A stretch of DNA of 5,174 bases from an uncultured Bacilli bacterium (GTDB taxonomy: Bacteria > Bacillota_I > Bacilli_A > RFN20 > CAG-449): contig CANQDY010000094.1 of the NCBI GenBank assembly GCA_947593895.1, positions 1-5,174 on the forward strand, in the 5' to 3' direction. A program made the position numbers and the translations under genes. Position 1 is the first letter of the stretch. Every line of letters starts with the position of its first letter. The notes under the pieces are model-generated. The model searched no databases and was not told the DNA's origin. It saw only the letters and a program-made list of their open reading frames with translations. This document shows positions 1 to 5,174 of this stretch, piece after piece.

Positions 1-63
1 CAACAGATTAATTATTTTTCTATGTTTTCATCAAAATTATTTATTTCGTTGCAATAACTTTGT

Positions 64-105
64 CACTTAACATTTTTAATATTATTATTTTGATTTTGTT
101 AAGTG
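64..105. repeat. Inverted repeat, 9-bp perfect arms CACTTAACA / TGTTAAGTG
   Basis: The arms are at 64-72 and 97-105, separated by 24 bases of A/T-rich spacer. The right arm extended by one base (TTGTTAAGTG, 96-105) recurs exactly at 4651-4660, again inside an inverted repeat, upstream of trkA. It has no following T-run, so it is not a terminator. It could be a regulator binding site or a chance structure in AT-rich DNA; its function is unknown. Confidence 0.4.
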
Positions 106-205
106 GTTATTCTTATTTTTTATAGATGTTAATAATCTCAAATGAATAATAATCTATCGATTAAAAAACTGGTTCTCAATTTTTTATTATTTCTCAAATC
201 TTTTA

Positions 206-225
206 TAATTGATCATAGTCAATTA
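206..225. repeat. Small inverted repeat TAATTGA / TCAATTA
   Basis: Seven-base perfect arms at 206-212 and 219-225 flank a 6-base loop. No T-run follows on either strand. It is A/T-dominated and may be coincidental; it lies about 190 bases upstream of the folT -10 element, so it is unlikely to act directly on that promoter. Confidence 0.25.
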
Positions 226-361
226 CACCTTTCAAAATTAAGGAACTAAAATAAATTTTATTATAATAAATTCTGACATAAGTTTTTTATCTCCTATATT
301 TTGAAACTTTATTGAAACAAAAACAGATTTTATTTTATTGATAAAATGTATTCTAGATTAT

Positions 362-379
362 TACTTTTTTTAAAAAGTA
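362..379. repeat. Inverted repeat TACTTTTT / AAAAAGTA just upstream of the folT promoter
   Basis: Eight-base arms at 362-369 and 372-379 lie around a TT centre. The element ends about 10 bases upstream of the inferred -35 region of folT. The paired T and A tracts could act as an UP-element-like or bent DNA segment, or as a weak terminator for a transcript entering on the minus strand. I see no decisive evidence for either. Confidence 0.3.
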
Positions 380-389
380 GGTATAACTA

Positions 390-419
390 TTAGGATTTTA
401 TATTAGACTAGGATATAAT
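390..419 (+). promoter_or_regulatory. Probable sigma-A type promoter of the folT leader
   Basis: A perfect TATAAT is present at 414-419. The best -35 candidate is TTAGGA at 390-395 with an 18-base spacer, which matches TTGACA at only three positions, so the -35 is weak. Transcription would begin about 7-9 bases downstream, near 426-428, which is where the first pairing strand (P1) of the THF riboswitch begins. That agreement with the riboswitch boundary is the main support for this promoter. Confidence 0.6.
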
Positions 420-427
420 TAATTTCA

Positions 428-514
428 ACAGAGTAGTTAGAAAGCGTTAAGTGCCTTTTTCCGGGAAGAAGAATTAGGACGAACCATTGGGCGGTTTTCT
501 GACGCGTCCGCTGT
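428..514 (+). ncRNA. THF-I (tetrahydrofolate) riboswitch aptamer
   Basis: This leader matches the folT-type THF riboswitch in its conserved blocks: GAGTAG at 431-436, GCGTTAAGTG at 444-453, GGGA in the L3 loop at 463-466, GGACGAA at 477-483 and GCGTCCGCT at 504-512. P1 forms from ACAG 428-431 with CTGT 511-514. P2 forms from 437-443 with 496-502. P3 begins with CCT 454-456 against AGG 476-478. The known L3 to J2/1 pseudoknot can form from GGA 464-466 with TCC 507-509. Members of this class bind reduced folates and usually repress folate transporter or folate synthesis genes when THF is plentiful. A folT gene lies immediately downstream, as expected. Identification is by recalled consensus and hand folding, not a covariance search. 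Confidence 0.93.
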
Positions 515-534
515 AAATATTTATTTTCGCGGAC
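506..534 (+). promoter_or_regulatory. Candidate antiterminator helix of the THF riboswitch
   Basis: GTCCGC at 506-511 is perfectly complementary to GCGGAC at 529-534. The left strand contains the bases needed for the aptamer pseudoknot (507-509) and one P1 base (511). The right strand contains the first three bases of the terminator stem (532-534). Pairing here therefore excludes both the ligand-bound aptamer and the terminator. The inferred logic is that without THF this helix forms and folT is expressed, while with THF the aptamer folds, the terminator forms and expression stops. This comes from pairing alone. Confidence 0.7.
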
Positions 535-556
535 CTCATATATGGAGGTCTTTTTT
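532..556 (+). terminator. Riboswitch-controlled intrinsic terminator that also hides the folT ribosome binding site
   Basis: GACCTC at 532-537 pairs with GAGGTC at 545-550 around a 7-base loop, and TTTTTT follows at 551-556, immediately before the folT start codon. The right arm contains the folT Shine-Dalgarno (GGAGGT 544-549), so the hairpin can both stop transcription and, in any transcript that escapes, block ribosome binding. Transcription would end at or just before the start codon. Confidence 0.85.
544..549 (+). promoter_or_regulatory. folT Shine-Dalgarno inside the terminator stem
   Basis: GGAGGT is a near-perfect ribosome binding site, with 8 bases between GGAGG and the ATG at 557. 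It fixes the start at 557. The in-frame ATG at 542 has this site overlapping and following it rather than preceding it, so it cannot be served by it. Confidence 0.85.
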
Positions 557-1768
557 ATGAAAAAGCTAACAAATGTGTCTAAATCTTATATTATTAAACT
601 TGTTAGTATCATCTCTTTAAGTTTAATTCTTTCGTTTATATTAGGTTTTTTTATCACTTCAATTGTAAATCGCGAAAATAGCTATTATCAATGTCAATTT
701 ACTTATAATGGAAATAAGGATCTTAGCCAAATAATTAATATCGAATACTTAACTTCAATCAAACAAACTGATGAAGTAAAATATAAATCTGTTAATGTAA
801 AATCATTGGTAAATAAAAGGGATATATCAATTAATTACGAAAATAACATTTACACCATTAATACTAAAAGTAAATACTATGATAATTTTTTCTATATTTC
901 TAAAAATCAAGTTGGAACAAGAGCAAAAACATTTGTTAAGCTAGCTTTAACTAATTTCATTGATGAAGAAGAAAAGATTTTTTTTATCGATGACGAGAAT
1001 ATTGTCAAATTAATAGGAAATTACTCACCCTATTTAGGTGGCATTTACGGATTATGCGGTGGATTATTTATTTCAATAATCTGCTTATGTTTTGTAAAAA
1101 ATAACAAAAGAGTTGATATTGAAGATAATGTATTACTATTTCATACTCCATTTCATTTAGAATACTGGAAATATCCATTTGAAGTATTTAAAAACACTCG
1201 CAAATTAGTAATGCTTGCAATGCTATTTGCCCTTCTTTTAGTTTCTAAACTCTTTTCTCTGCCAAGTGGATTTGGAAATTTAGGAATTGGACTTGCCTAT
1301 ATCTTTTTAGCAATAATTGGCTTACTTTATGGCCCTTACGTTTCTTTAATTATAGGTTGTTTATCAGATATAATTGGATATTTTATTACTCCTCAGCAAA
1401 GTGTATTCTATCTTGGATACACTCTTCAGGCAGCTCTGGCAGTTTTCACCTATTCATTATGTTTTTATAAAACAAGAATTACCTTTGGTAAAGTTCTTTT
1501 GTCTAGATTAATTGTCAATATGCTTTTGAATGTAGTGCTTGGTTCTTATTTACAATGTCGATTATTTGTAATGTCAAATTCATTAAAAAGCGAAATGTTT
1601 TGGATCACTTTCAAAACTTACGCCTTGACTTATTCTTTACCAAAGAATATCGTCTATTTAATTCCTCAATCATTAATTCTATTTTTAGTATTTAAAGCAG
1701 TAATTCCAATCTTTAGTCAATTAAAATTAATCGATGAAAGAGTCAAGGATAATATAACTATTATCTAA
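557..1768 (+). CDS. folT: Folate ECF transporter S component (FolT) with N-terminal membrane-anchored extracytoplasmic domain
   Basis: The product (403 aa) is the substrate-binding membrane subunit of an energy-coupling factor importer for folates; the shared EcfA/A'/T module is not in this window. The FolT core is about residues 211-390. It follows a TPFHLEYW segment (197-204) of a kind I recall in front of Firmicutes FolT proteins, and has YGP (258-260), SDIIGYF (270-276), YLGYTLQAA (285-293) and a late helix with NMLLN (321-325). The THF riboswitch just upstream supports folate as substrate. Typical FolT proteins are about half this length. Here residues 1-185 add a helix (about 11-37), an outside domain of roughly 115 residues (about 38-154) and a second helix (about 158-180) followed by KNNKR. 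This helix-ectodomain-helix plan resembles polysaccharide co-polymerase/Wzz-like proteins, but that likeness is weak. Start 557 is chosen from the Shine-Dalgarno; an in-frame ATG at 542 would add MEVFF but lies in the terminator hairpin. The stop abuts the trkH stop on the other strand. Confidence 0.88.
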   Translation: MKKLTNVSKSYIIKLVSIISLSLILSFILGFFITSIVNRENSYYQCQFTYNGNKDLSQIINIEYLTSIKQTDEVKYKSVNVKSLVNKRDISINYENNIYTINTKSKYYDNFFYISKNQVGTRAKTFVKLALTNFIDEEEKIFFIDDENIVKLIGNYSPYLGGIYGLCGGLFISIICLCFVKNNKRVDIEDNVLLFHTPFHLEYWKYPFEVFKNTRKLVMLAMLFALLLVSKLFSLPSGFGNLGIGLAYIFLAIIGLLYGPYVSLIIGCLSDIIGYFITPQQSVFYLGYTLQAALAVFTYSLCFYKTRITFGKVLLSRLIVNMLLNVVLGSYLQCRLFVMSNSLKSEMFWITFKTYALTYSLPKNIVYLIPQSLILFLVFKAVIPIFSQLKLIDERVKDNITII

Positions 1769-3214
1769 TTAACGTTTACTCCAAACTTTTGGAATAAAAA
1801 GCATTATTATAGGATAAATCTCTAAACGACCAATTAACATTGATAATGATAAAATAATTTTAGAAAAAACTGAAAAAGATGAAAAATTTCCCATTGGGCC
1901 AACAATTGTAGTTAATCCTGGTCCAATATTATTAATGCACGCTGCTGCTGCAGTAAAATTTGTTGCTAAATCCTTGCCATCAAAAGAAATTAAAACAAAG
2001 GTTGAAATAAACAAAAACACTAATAGGGCAAAGTAACTATTAACACCTTTGATCACGTTTTCATCAACTGTTTCACCTTCAAATTTAATGTGAGAAACAA
2101 TATTTGGATGAATTAAACGATTAACTTCTCGTTTTAAACTTTTAAATAAGATAACAATTCTTGAAATTTTAATTCCCCCACCAGTTGATCCTGCGCAAGC
2201 GCCGATAAACATTAAGATAAACAAAATAAACTTAGAAAAACTTGGCCATAAATTAAAATCACAGTTAGAAAAGCCTGTTGTAGTAATAATTGATGAAACT
2301 TGGAAAAACGATTGATTAACAGCATTTTCAATTGAATAATCAAGAGTTAAAACTAAATTAATTGCAATTGAAACAATACTAAATGTTACAATTCCTAAAT
2401 ACCATCTTAGTTCTTCACTCTTTAAAGCTTGTTTAACTTTTCCAATTAATAATAAATAATATATATTAAAATTAACGCCAAAAATTAACATAAATATTCC
2501 AATTACAATTTGACAATAAAGATTAAAAGAAGCAATACTATCATTATAGAGTCCAAATCCACCAGTACCGGCAGTAGCAAAAGAAGTACAAATTGAATCA
2601 TAAAGACTTCTACCACCCAAAAGTAATAAAATTATTTCCACTAAGGTTAATGCAAAGTAAATTAAATATAGAATCCTTGCTGTAAATCTAACTTTAGAAA
2701 CCAATTTACCAACTTGAGGACCTGTGGATTCCGCTTTTAATAAGTGGATATTTTGACCTTCTGAACTTGGTAAAATCGCTAAAATAAAAACAAGAACCCC
2801 CATACCACCAATCCAATGAGTGAAACATCTCCAAAAATTCATTCCCTTTGATAGACTTTCAACATTGCTTAGTATTGTTGCTCCAGTGGTTGTAAACCCG
2901 GATACAGTTTCAAATAAAGCATCAACATAAGAAGGAATTTCTTGACTTATAAAGAATGGAAAAGCGCCAAAAATACTCATTAATATCCAAGATAAACCAA
3001 CAATTACAAATCCTTCTTTTGCATAGAAATTTCTATTATCTGTTTTAACCATAGATAAAGAAAAGCCCAATATCAATAGAAAAATAATTGGAATCAAAAA
3101 AGACAAATATATATTCTCTTTATAAACTAAACTAACAATTAAAGGAATTATTAAAAGCAAACCTTCTAAAAAAAGTATTCTACCTAGTATCCTAATAATA
3201 ATCTTATAATTCAT
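1769..3214 (-). CDS. trkH: Trk-type potassium uptake protein TrkH (K+-conducting membrane subunit)
   Basis: The product (481 aa, normal TrkH length) is the K+-translocating subunit of a Trk/Ktr system in the cytoplasmic membrane. It has the four-fold M1-P-M2 repeat of the superfamily, with filter segments at SGFTTTGA (105-112), TAGTGGF (214-220), TTTGF (311-315) and NNIGPG (428-433); the filter glycines are about G111, G218, G314 and G431. The gate-loop segment GACAGSTGGGIK (338-349) after the third repeat is the family hallmark, and the C-terminus has IGRLEIYP (461-468). The length and the two-RCK partner fit TrkH better than the shorter KtrB. The gene is second in the operon, 3 bases after trkA, with GGAG (3221-3224) set inside the last trkA codons, so translation is probably coupled. 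Its stop codon is directly back-to-back with that of folT, and no terminator is seen downstream. The protein looks complete. The coupling ion (H+ or Na+) cannot be told from sequence. Confidence 0.95.
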   Translation of the reverse strand: MNYKIIIRILGRILFLEGLLLIIPLIVSLVYKENIYLSFLIPIIFLLILGFSLSMVKTDNRNFYAKEGFVIVGLSWILMSIFGAFPFFISQEIPSYVDALFETVSGFTTTGATILSNVESLSKGMNFWRCFTHWIGGMGVLVFILAILPSSEGQNIHLLKAESTGPQVGKLVSKVRFTARILYLIYFALTLVEIILLLLGGRSLYDSICTSFATAGTGGFGLYNDSIASFNLYCQIVIGIFMLIFGVNFNIYYLLLIGKVKQALKSEELRWYLGIVTFSIVSIAINLVLTLDYSIENAVNQSFFQVSSIITTTGFSNCDFNLWPSFSKFILFILMFIGACAGSTGGGIKISRIVILFKSLKREVNRLIHPNIVSHIKFEGETVDENVIKGVNSYFALLVFLFISTFVLISFDGKDLATNFTAAAACINNIGPGLTTIVGPMGNFSSFSVFSKIILSLSMLIGRLEIYPIIMLFIPKVWSKR

Positions 3215-3217
3215 AGA

Positions 3218-4576
3218 TTACTCCAAAATATCTTTTACATCATTTATTACATCATTCGCACTGATGATAATTACACTATCAAGTGGTTCTAATGTATCTT
3301 TACCACTTGGAATGATTACTTTATTCTCTCTAATAATACAAGCTAAAAGAATATTCTTCTTCATATGTAAATCCTTTAATGGGATTGAAGTTAATTTCTT
3401 GCTTGCTTTAGAAATGACAAACTCAGAAGCCTCAATCTTGTTATTAACTAAGCGATATAAAGTTTTAAACTCACTACCACGAGAACTTTGCATTCCTCTT
3501 ACATAACGAATGATATTTGATGAAAATAATTCTCTTGGAGAAATAATACTATCTAATCCAACATTTTTAAAAATTAAATCATAGTTTCCATTACTAACTT
3601 TAGTAATAACTTTTTTACATTTTAAATTCTTTGCATATGTAGAAACAATAATATTAGTTTCATCTAATCCAGTCAATGTTACTAACGCATCAACATCCTC
3701 AAGACCTTCTTGCAATAAGAGTTTTTGATTAGTGCCATCACCATTTAAGATTAAAACATTAGGTAATAAGTCACTTAATGAGTCACAAACCTTTCGATTA
3801 TTTTCAATAATCTTAACTGATACTCCATTATCAACCAACATTTCAGATAAATAATAACTTAATCTACTTCCTCCAATTAGCATAACAGACTTTACCTTTT
3901 CTGTAGAAAACTTAAGTTTTTTAAATGTCTTACTCATTTCATGAGTCTCAGCAGTTATATAAACATAATCACCTTTATTTAAAACAAAATCACCATGAGG
4001 AATAATAATTTCTTCATCACGTTTTACCGCACAAACTAATATTTTAATTTGGTATTTATCTTTAATATGTAATAATGACTTTCCAATTAAAGGAGAGTTG
4101 TCTTCTAACTTAATTTCAACTAAATCAATCTTCCCATTGGCGAAAGAGTCAACCTTAATTGCACTTGGATAACGAATAGTTCTAAAAATTTCCATCGCAG
4201 TATTGTAATCTGGATTAACCGTCATACTAATGCCTAATTCATTTTGCATCATTTGGGCCTGTAAAGAATATTCTGGATTACGAATTCTAGCAATTGTTTG
4301 TTTAATCCCGATTTTTTTTGCTACTAAACAAGTTAAAATATTTACCTCATCTGTTGAAGTTGTTGCAATTAATAAATCCGCTTTGGAAATTGATGCTCCT
4401 TTTTGAGTAACATAGCTAGCTCCATTACCAACATAACCTTTGACATCAAATTGGTTAACAACCTCTTCGATTACTTTGGCATTAGTATCAATAACAACAA
4501 TATCATGATTTTCTTTCGATAAATGTTCAGTCAATAGAAATCCAAATTTTCCAAGTCCTACAATAACAATATTCAT
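3218..4576 (-). CDS. trkA: Trk system potassium transport regulatory protein TrkA (two RCK domains)
   Basis: The product (452 aa) is the cytosolic nucleotide-binding gating subunit that assembles as a ring under TrkH. It contains two tandem RCK units, each a Rossmann domain followed by a TrkA_C domain. The first Rossmann unit (about 1-135) starts with MNIVIVGLGKFG, giving GxGxxG at G7, G9 and G12, with acidic D30 at the end of strand two; IARIRNPEY (95-103) is typical of the family. The first TrkA_C lies at about 140-220. The second Rossmann unit (about 229-360) starts VMLIGGSRLS with E258 as the acidic residue and has NGDGT at 278-282; the second TrkA_C lies at about 370-452. In the second unit the glycine motif is degenerate (GGSRLS instead of GGGxxG), so nucleotide preference may differ between the halves. 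Length and the duplicated plan match TrkA, not the single-RCK KtrA. The start has AAGGT (4583-4587) six bases upstream. It is the first gene of a trkA-trkH operon. Confidence 0.95.
   Translation of the reverse strand: MNIVIVGLGKFGFLLTEHLSKENHDIVVIDTNAKVIEEVVNQFDVKGYVGNGASYVTQKGASISKADLLIATTSTDEVNILTCLVAKKIGIKQTIARIRNPEYSLQAQMMQNELGISMTVNPDYNTAMEIFRTIRYPSAIKVDSFANGKIDLVEIKLEDNSPLIGKSLLHIKDKYQIKILVCAVKRDEEIIIPHGDFVLNKGDYVYITAETHEMSKTFKKLKFSTEKVKSVMLIGGSRLSYYLSEMLVDNGVSVKIIENNRKVCDSLSDLLPNVLILNGDGTNQKLLLQEGLEDVDALVTLTGLDETNIIVSTYAKNLKCKKVITKVSNGNYDLIFKNVGLDSIISPRELFSSNIIRYVRGMQSSRGSEFKTLYRLVNNKIEASEFVISKASKKLTSIPLKDLHMKKNILLACIIRENKVIIPSGKDTLEPLDSVIIISANDVINDVKDILE
3221..3224 (-). promoter_or_regulatory. 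trkH Shine-Dalgarno overlapping the end of trkA
   Basis: On the minus strand GGAG precedes the trkH ATG by 7 bases (TAATCTA region included between site and start). It sits in the last sense codons of trkA, directly before its TAA. Ribosomes finishing trkA would stop on top of it, which favours translational coupling of the two subunits and confirms the trkH start. Confidence 0.75.
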
Positions 4577-4582
4577 ATTTAT

Positions 4583-4626
4583 ACCTTTTTCCGAAATATT
4601 ATAGCACTAAACAAATCTAATTTTAA
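4583..4626 (-). promoter_or_regulatory. Promoter and ribosome binding site of the trkA-trkH operon
   Basis: On the minus strand there is a perfect TATAAT (4598-4603) preceded by TGC (4604-4606), which makes an extended -10 element (TGCTATAAT). The -35 candidate is TTAAAA (4621-4626), matching TTGACA at four positions with a 17-base spacer. Transcription would start near 4591 and give a very short leader of about 15 bases. The ribosome binding site AAGGT (4583-4587) lies six bases from the ATG. With such a short leader there is no room for a riboswitch such as the c-di-AMP type often linked to K+ transport, unless a farther upstream promoter is also used. Confidence 0.7.
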
Positions 4627-4650
4627 TAATTGATTTATTTATTTTTCATA

Positions 4651-4678
4651 TTGTTAAGTGATAAAGTTAACTTAACAA
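4651..4678. repeat. Inverted repeat TTGTTAAGT / ACTTAACAA upstream of the trkA promoter
   Basis: Nine-base perfect arms at 4651-4659 and 4670-4678 are separated by 10 bases. The right part also includes the perfect palindrome AAGTTAACTT (4664-4673). The element sits about 25 bases upstream of the trkA -35 candidate, a position suited to an activator site. The left arm plus one base (TTGTTAAGTG) is identical to 96-105 at the other end of the window. A regulatory role is inference. Confidence 0.45.
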
Positions 4679-4772
4679 AATACATCTATAGACAATTAGA
4701 CATTTGATATGCCTTTCTTATTGGAAATATAGCAGTCAAGTGAAAGAAATAAATGTTAAAAAAACTAATTCA

Positions 4773-4796
4773 AACATAACTTTATAAAGATATGTT
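4773..4796. repeat. 24-bp near-perfect palindrome between trkA and tdk
   Basis: The outer arms AACATA (4773-4778) and TATGTT (4791-4796) flank the inner perfect palindrome CTTTATAAAG (4780-4789). Of 12 symmetric base pairs, 11 match; the only mismatch is A4779 against A4790. The continuous symmetry with no loop suits a dimeric protein binding site better than an RNA hairpin, and no T-run follows. It lies about 150 bases upstream of the trkA -35 candidate. Its role is unknown. Confidence 0.45.
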
Positions 4797-4903
4797 ATAA
4801 ACTGATACAACTAAATACTTGAAAAGGTCATTTCTTACAAATCATTGCAAAACTACAAATAAAACACATTATATAAGTCTGAATATTTTTCTTAATTTAT
4901 TTC

Positions 4904-4931
4904 AAAAAAAATTCCAGAATAAACTCTGGAA
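4904..4931 (-). terminator. Intrinsic terminator of tdk
   Basis: On the minus strand the 7-bp stem TTCCAGA / TCTGGAA (4925-4931 with 4912-4918) encloses a 6-base loop and is followed by eight T residues (complement of the A-run 4904-4911). It lies 25 bases after the tdk stop codon. It closes the tdk transcript and isolates it from the trkA-trkH operon. Confidence 0.88.
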
Positions 4932-4956
4932 ATTACCTTTATAATTAATATCGTAT

Positions 4957-5174
4957 TTAATTATTTTTATGAGGAATTTGATGGCAATGACGACATCTTG
5001 CTTCATATGCTTCACTAGCACCAATTATAATTGTCGGATCTTCATAAAATGCTGGCTTACCATTAACAATTCTTTGCGTTCTAGTCGCACTTGCACCACA
5101 GCAAGTACATATTGCAGTTAATTTAGTAACATATTCCGCTTTGCAAAGTAAAATCGGCATAATTGAAAAAGGTT
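4957..5174 (-). CDS. tdk: Thymidine kinase, C-terminal fragment (gene runs off the right edge)
   Basis: This is the last ~71 residues of a TK1-type thymidine kinase, the cytosolic enzyme that phosphorylates thymidine to dTMP with ATP in pyrimidine salvage. The visible part contains MPILLCKAEYVTKL, then the zinc-binding pair C-x2-C (in AICTCCG), ATRTQR, GKPAFYEDP, the GASEAYEARCRHC segment with the second cysteine pair (CRHC), and a short basic tail ending in NN. In the family the cysteine pairs bind a structural zinc, and the loop before them closes over the thymidine base. The frame stays open through the ATG at 5160 to the window edge (PFSI precedes it, as the family's PF-x-x-M-P motif predicts), so that ATG is internal. 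The N-terminal P-loop lies outside the window. The gene ends in TAA and is followed by its own terminator. Confidence 0.93.
   Translation of the reverse strand, partial: PFSIMPILLCKAEYVTKLTAICTCCGASATRTQRIVNGKPAFYEDPTIIIGASEAYEARCRHCHQIPHKNN

Larger units (their letters stand above)
1..413. other. Gene-free AT-rich intergenic region upstream of the folT promoter
   Basis: No reading frame of useful length with a plausible ribosome binding site is present on either strand; the short ATG-initiated frames end after a few codons. The stretch holds three small inverted repeats (64-105, 206-225 and 362-379) and AT-only palindromes such as TTTATTATAATAAA at 257-270, which are expected by chance in such AT-rich DNA. 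The start or end of a neighbouring gene to the left is not visible, so I cannot say whether that gene points away from or towards this region. Confidence 0.6.
4604..4903. other. Non-coding region between trkA and tdk
   Basis: About 300 bases contain no convincing gene on either strand; a plus-strand ATG at 4753 ends after eight codons. The region holds the trkA promoter at its left end, two inverted repeats (4651-4678 and 4773-4796), and the T-run of the tdk terminator at its right border. A second TATAAT occurs on the minus strand at 4868-4873 but without a recognisable -35. Confidence 0.6.

Noticed and set aside
1..413. Small protein or RNA gene in the upstream gap
   Set aside because: Frames are short and lack ribosome binding sites, and there is no tRNA-like or GC-richer structured segment. 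The inverted repeats are AT-dominated.
446..453. GTTAAGTG inside the riboswitch matches the core of the repeated TTGTTAAGTG word
   Set aside because: GCGTTAAGTG is a conserved block of THF riboswitches, so this match is explained by the aptamer and does not count as another regulator site.
1780..1793. Small hairpin TCCAAA / TTTGGA just after the folT stop, a possible terminator
   Set aside because: The loop is only two bases in full pairing, there is no T-run after it on the plus strand, and on the minus strand the T-run comes before the stem. It lies within trkH codons.
3264..3506. 80-codon open frame on the plus strand
   Set aside because: It lies wholly antisense within trkA, has no recognisable domain or ribosome binding site, and reflects the complement of a conserved coding sequence.
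4577..4903. c-di-AMP (ydaO-type) riboswitch upstream of trkA
   Set aside because: None of the conserved G-rich blocks of that class is present, and the likely promoter leaves a leader of only about 15 bases.
5158..5160. ATG at 5160 as the start of a small 67-residue zinc protein
   Set aside because: The frame is open upstream to the window edge and the sequence matches the end of thymidine kinase, including the preceding PF residues, so the ATG is an internal methionine.

Overview
This is a strongly AT-rich window from a low-GC Gram-positive-type bacterium, most likely of the Bacillota/Mycoplasmatota (Erysipelotrichia, Acholeplasma-like or RF39-like Bacilli). The evidence is the base composition, the use of TAA as the stop of all four genes, a THF-I riboswitch in front of an ECF-type folT gene, and protein sequences of Firmicutes style. 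The tryptophan codons I checked in folT and trkH are TGG, and no gene needs TGA to be read through, so nothing points to the Mycoplasma code. The lineage is an inference.

Layout: positions 1-413 hold no gene, only short AT-rich inverted repeats. A probable promoter (TATAAT at 414-419) then starts a leader carrying a tetrahydrofolate riboswitch (428-514) and a terminator hairpin (532-556), followed by a folate ECF transporter S-component gene (folT, 557-1768, + strand). The riboswitch tail, the terminator stem and the folT Shine-Dalgarno form a compact switch: the same bases can pair in mutually exclusive ways. FolT is unusually long because about 185 residues, a membrane-anchored extracytoplasmic domain, are fused in front of the transporter.

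Converging on folT with no bases between the two stop codons is a potassium-uptake operon on the minus strand. It holds trkA (two-RCK regulatory subunit, 3218-4576) and then trkH (channel-like membrane subunit, 1769-3214), separated by 3 bases. Its promoter, with an extended -10, lies just upstream of trkA. Between trkA and the next gene is about 380 bases of non-coding DNA with two inverted repeats that could be regulatory sites. At the right edge is the 3' end of a thymidine kinase gene (tdk, minus strand, running out of the window), closed by a clear intrinsic terminator.

The genes encode separate housekeeping functions: folate uptake controlled by the cell's own THF level, K+ uptake gated by nucleotide binding, and thymidine salvage. 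Folate uptake and thymidine salvage are loosely related through dTMP supply. No defence system, mobile element or CRISPR array is visible. The least ordinary items are the domain fused to FolT, the architecture of its leader, and a 10-base word (TTGTTAAGTG) shared by inverted repeats at both flanks.
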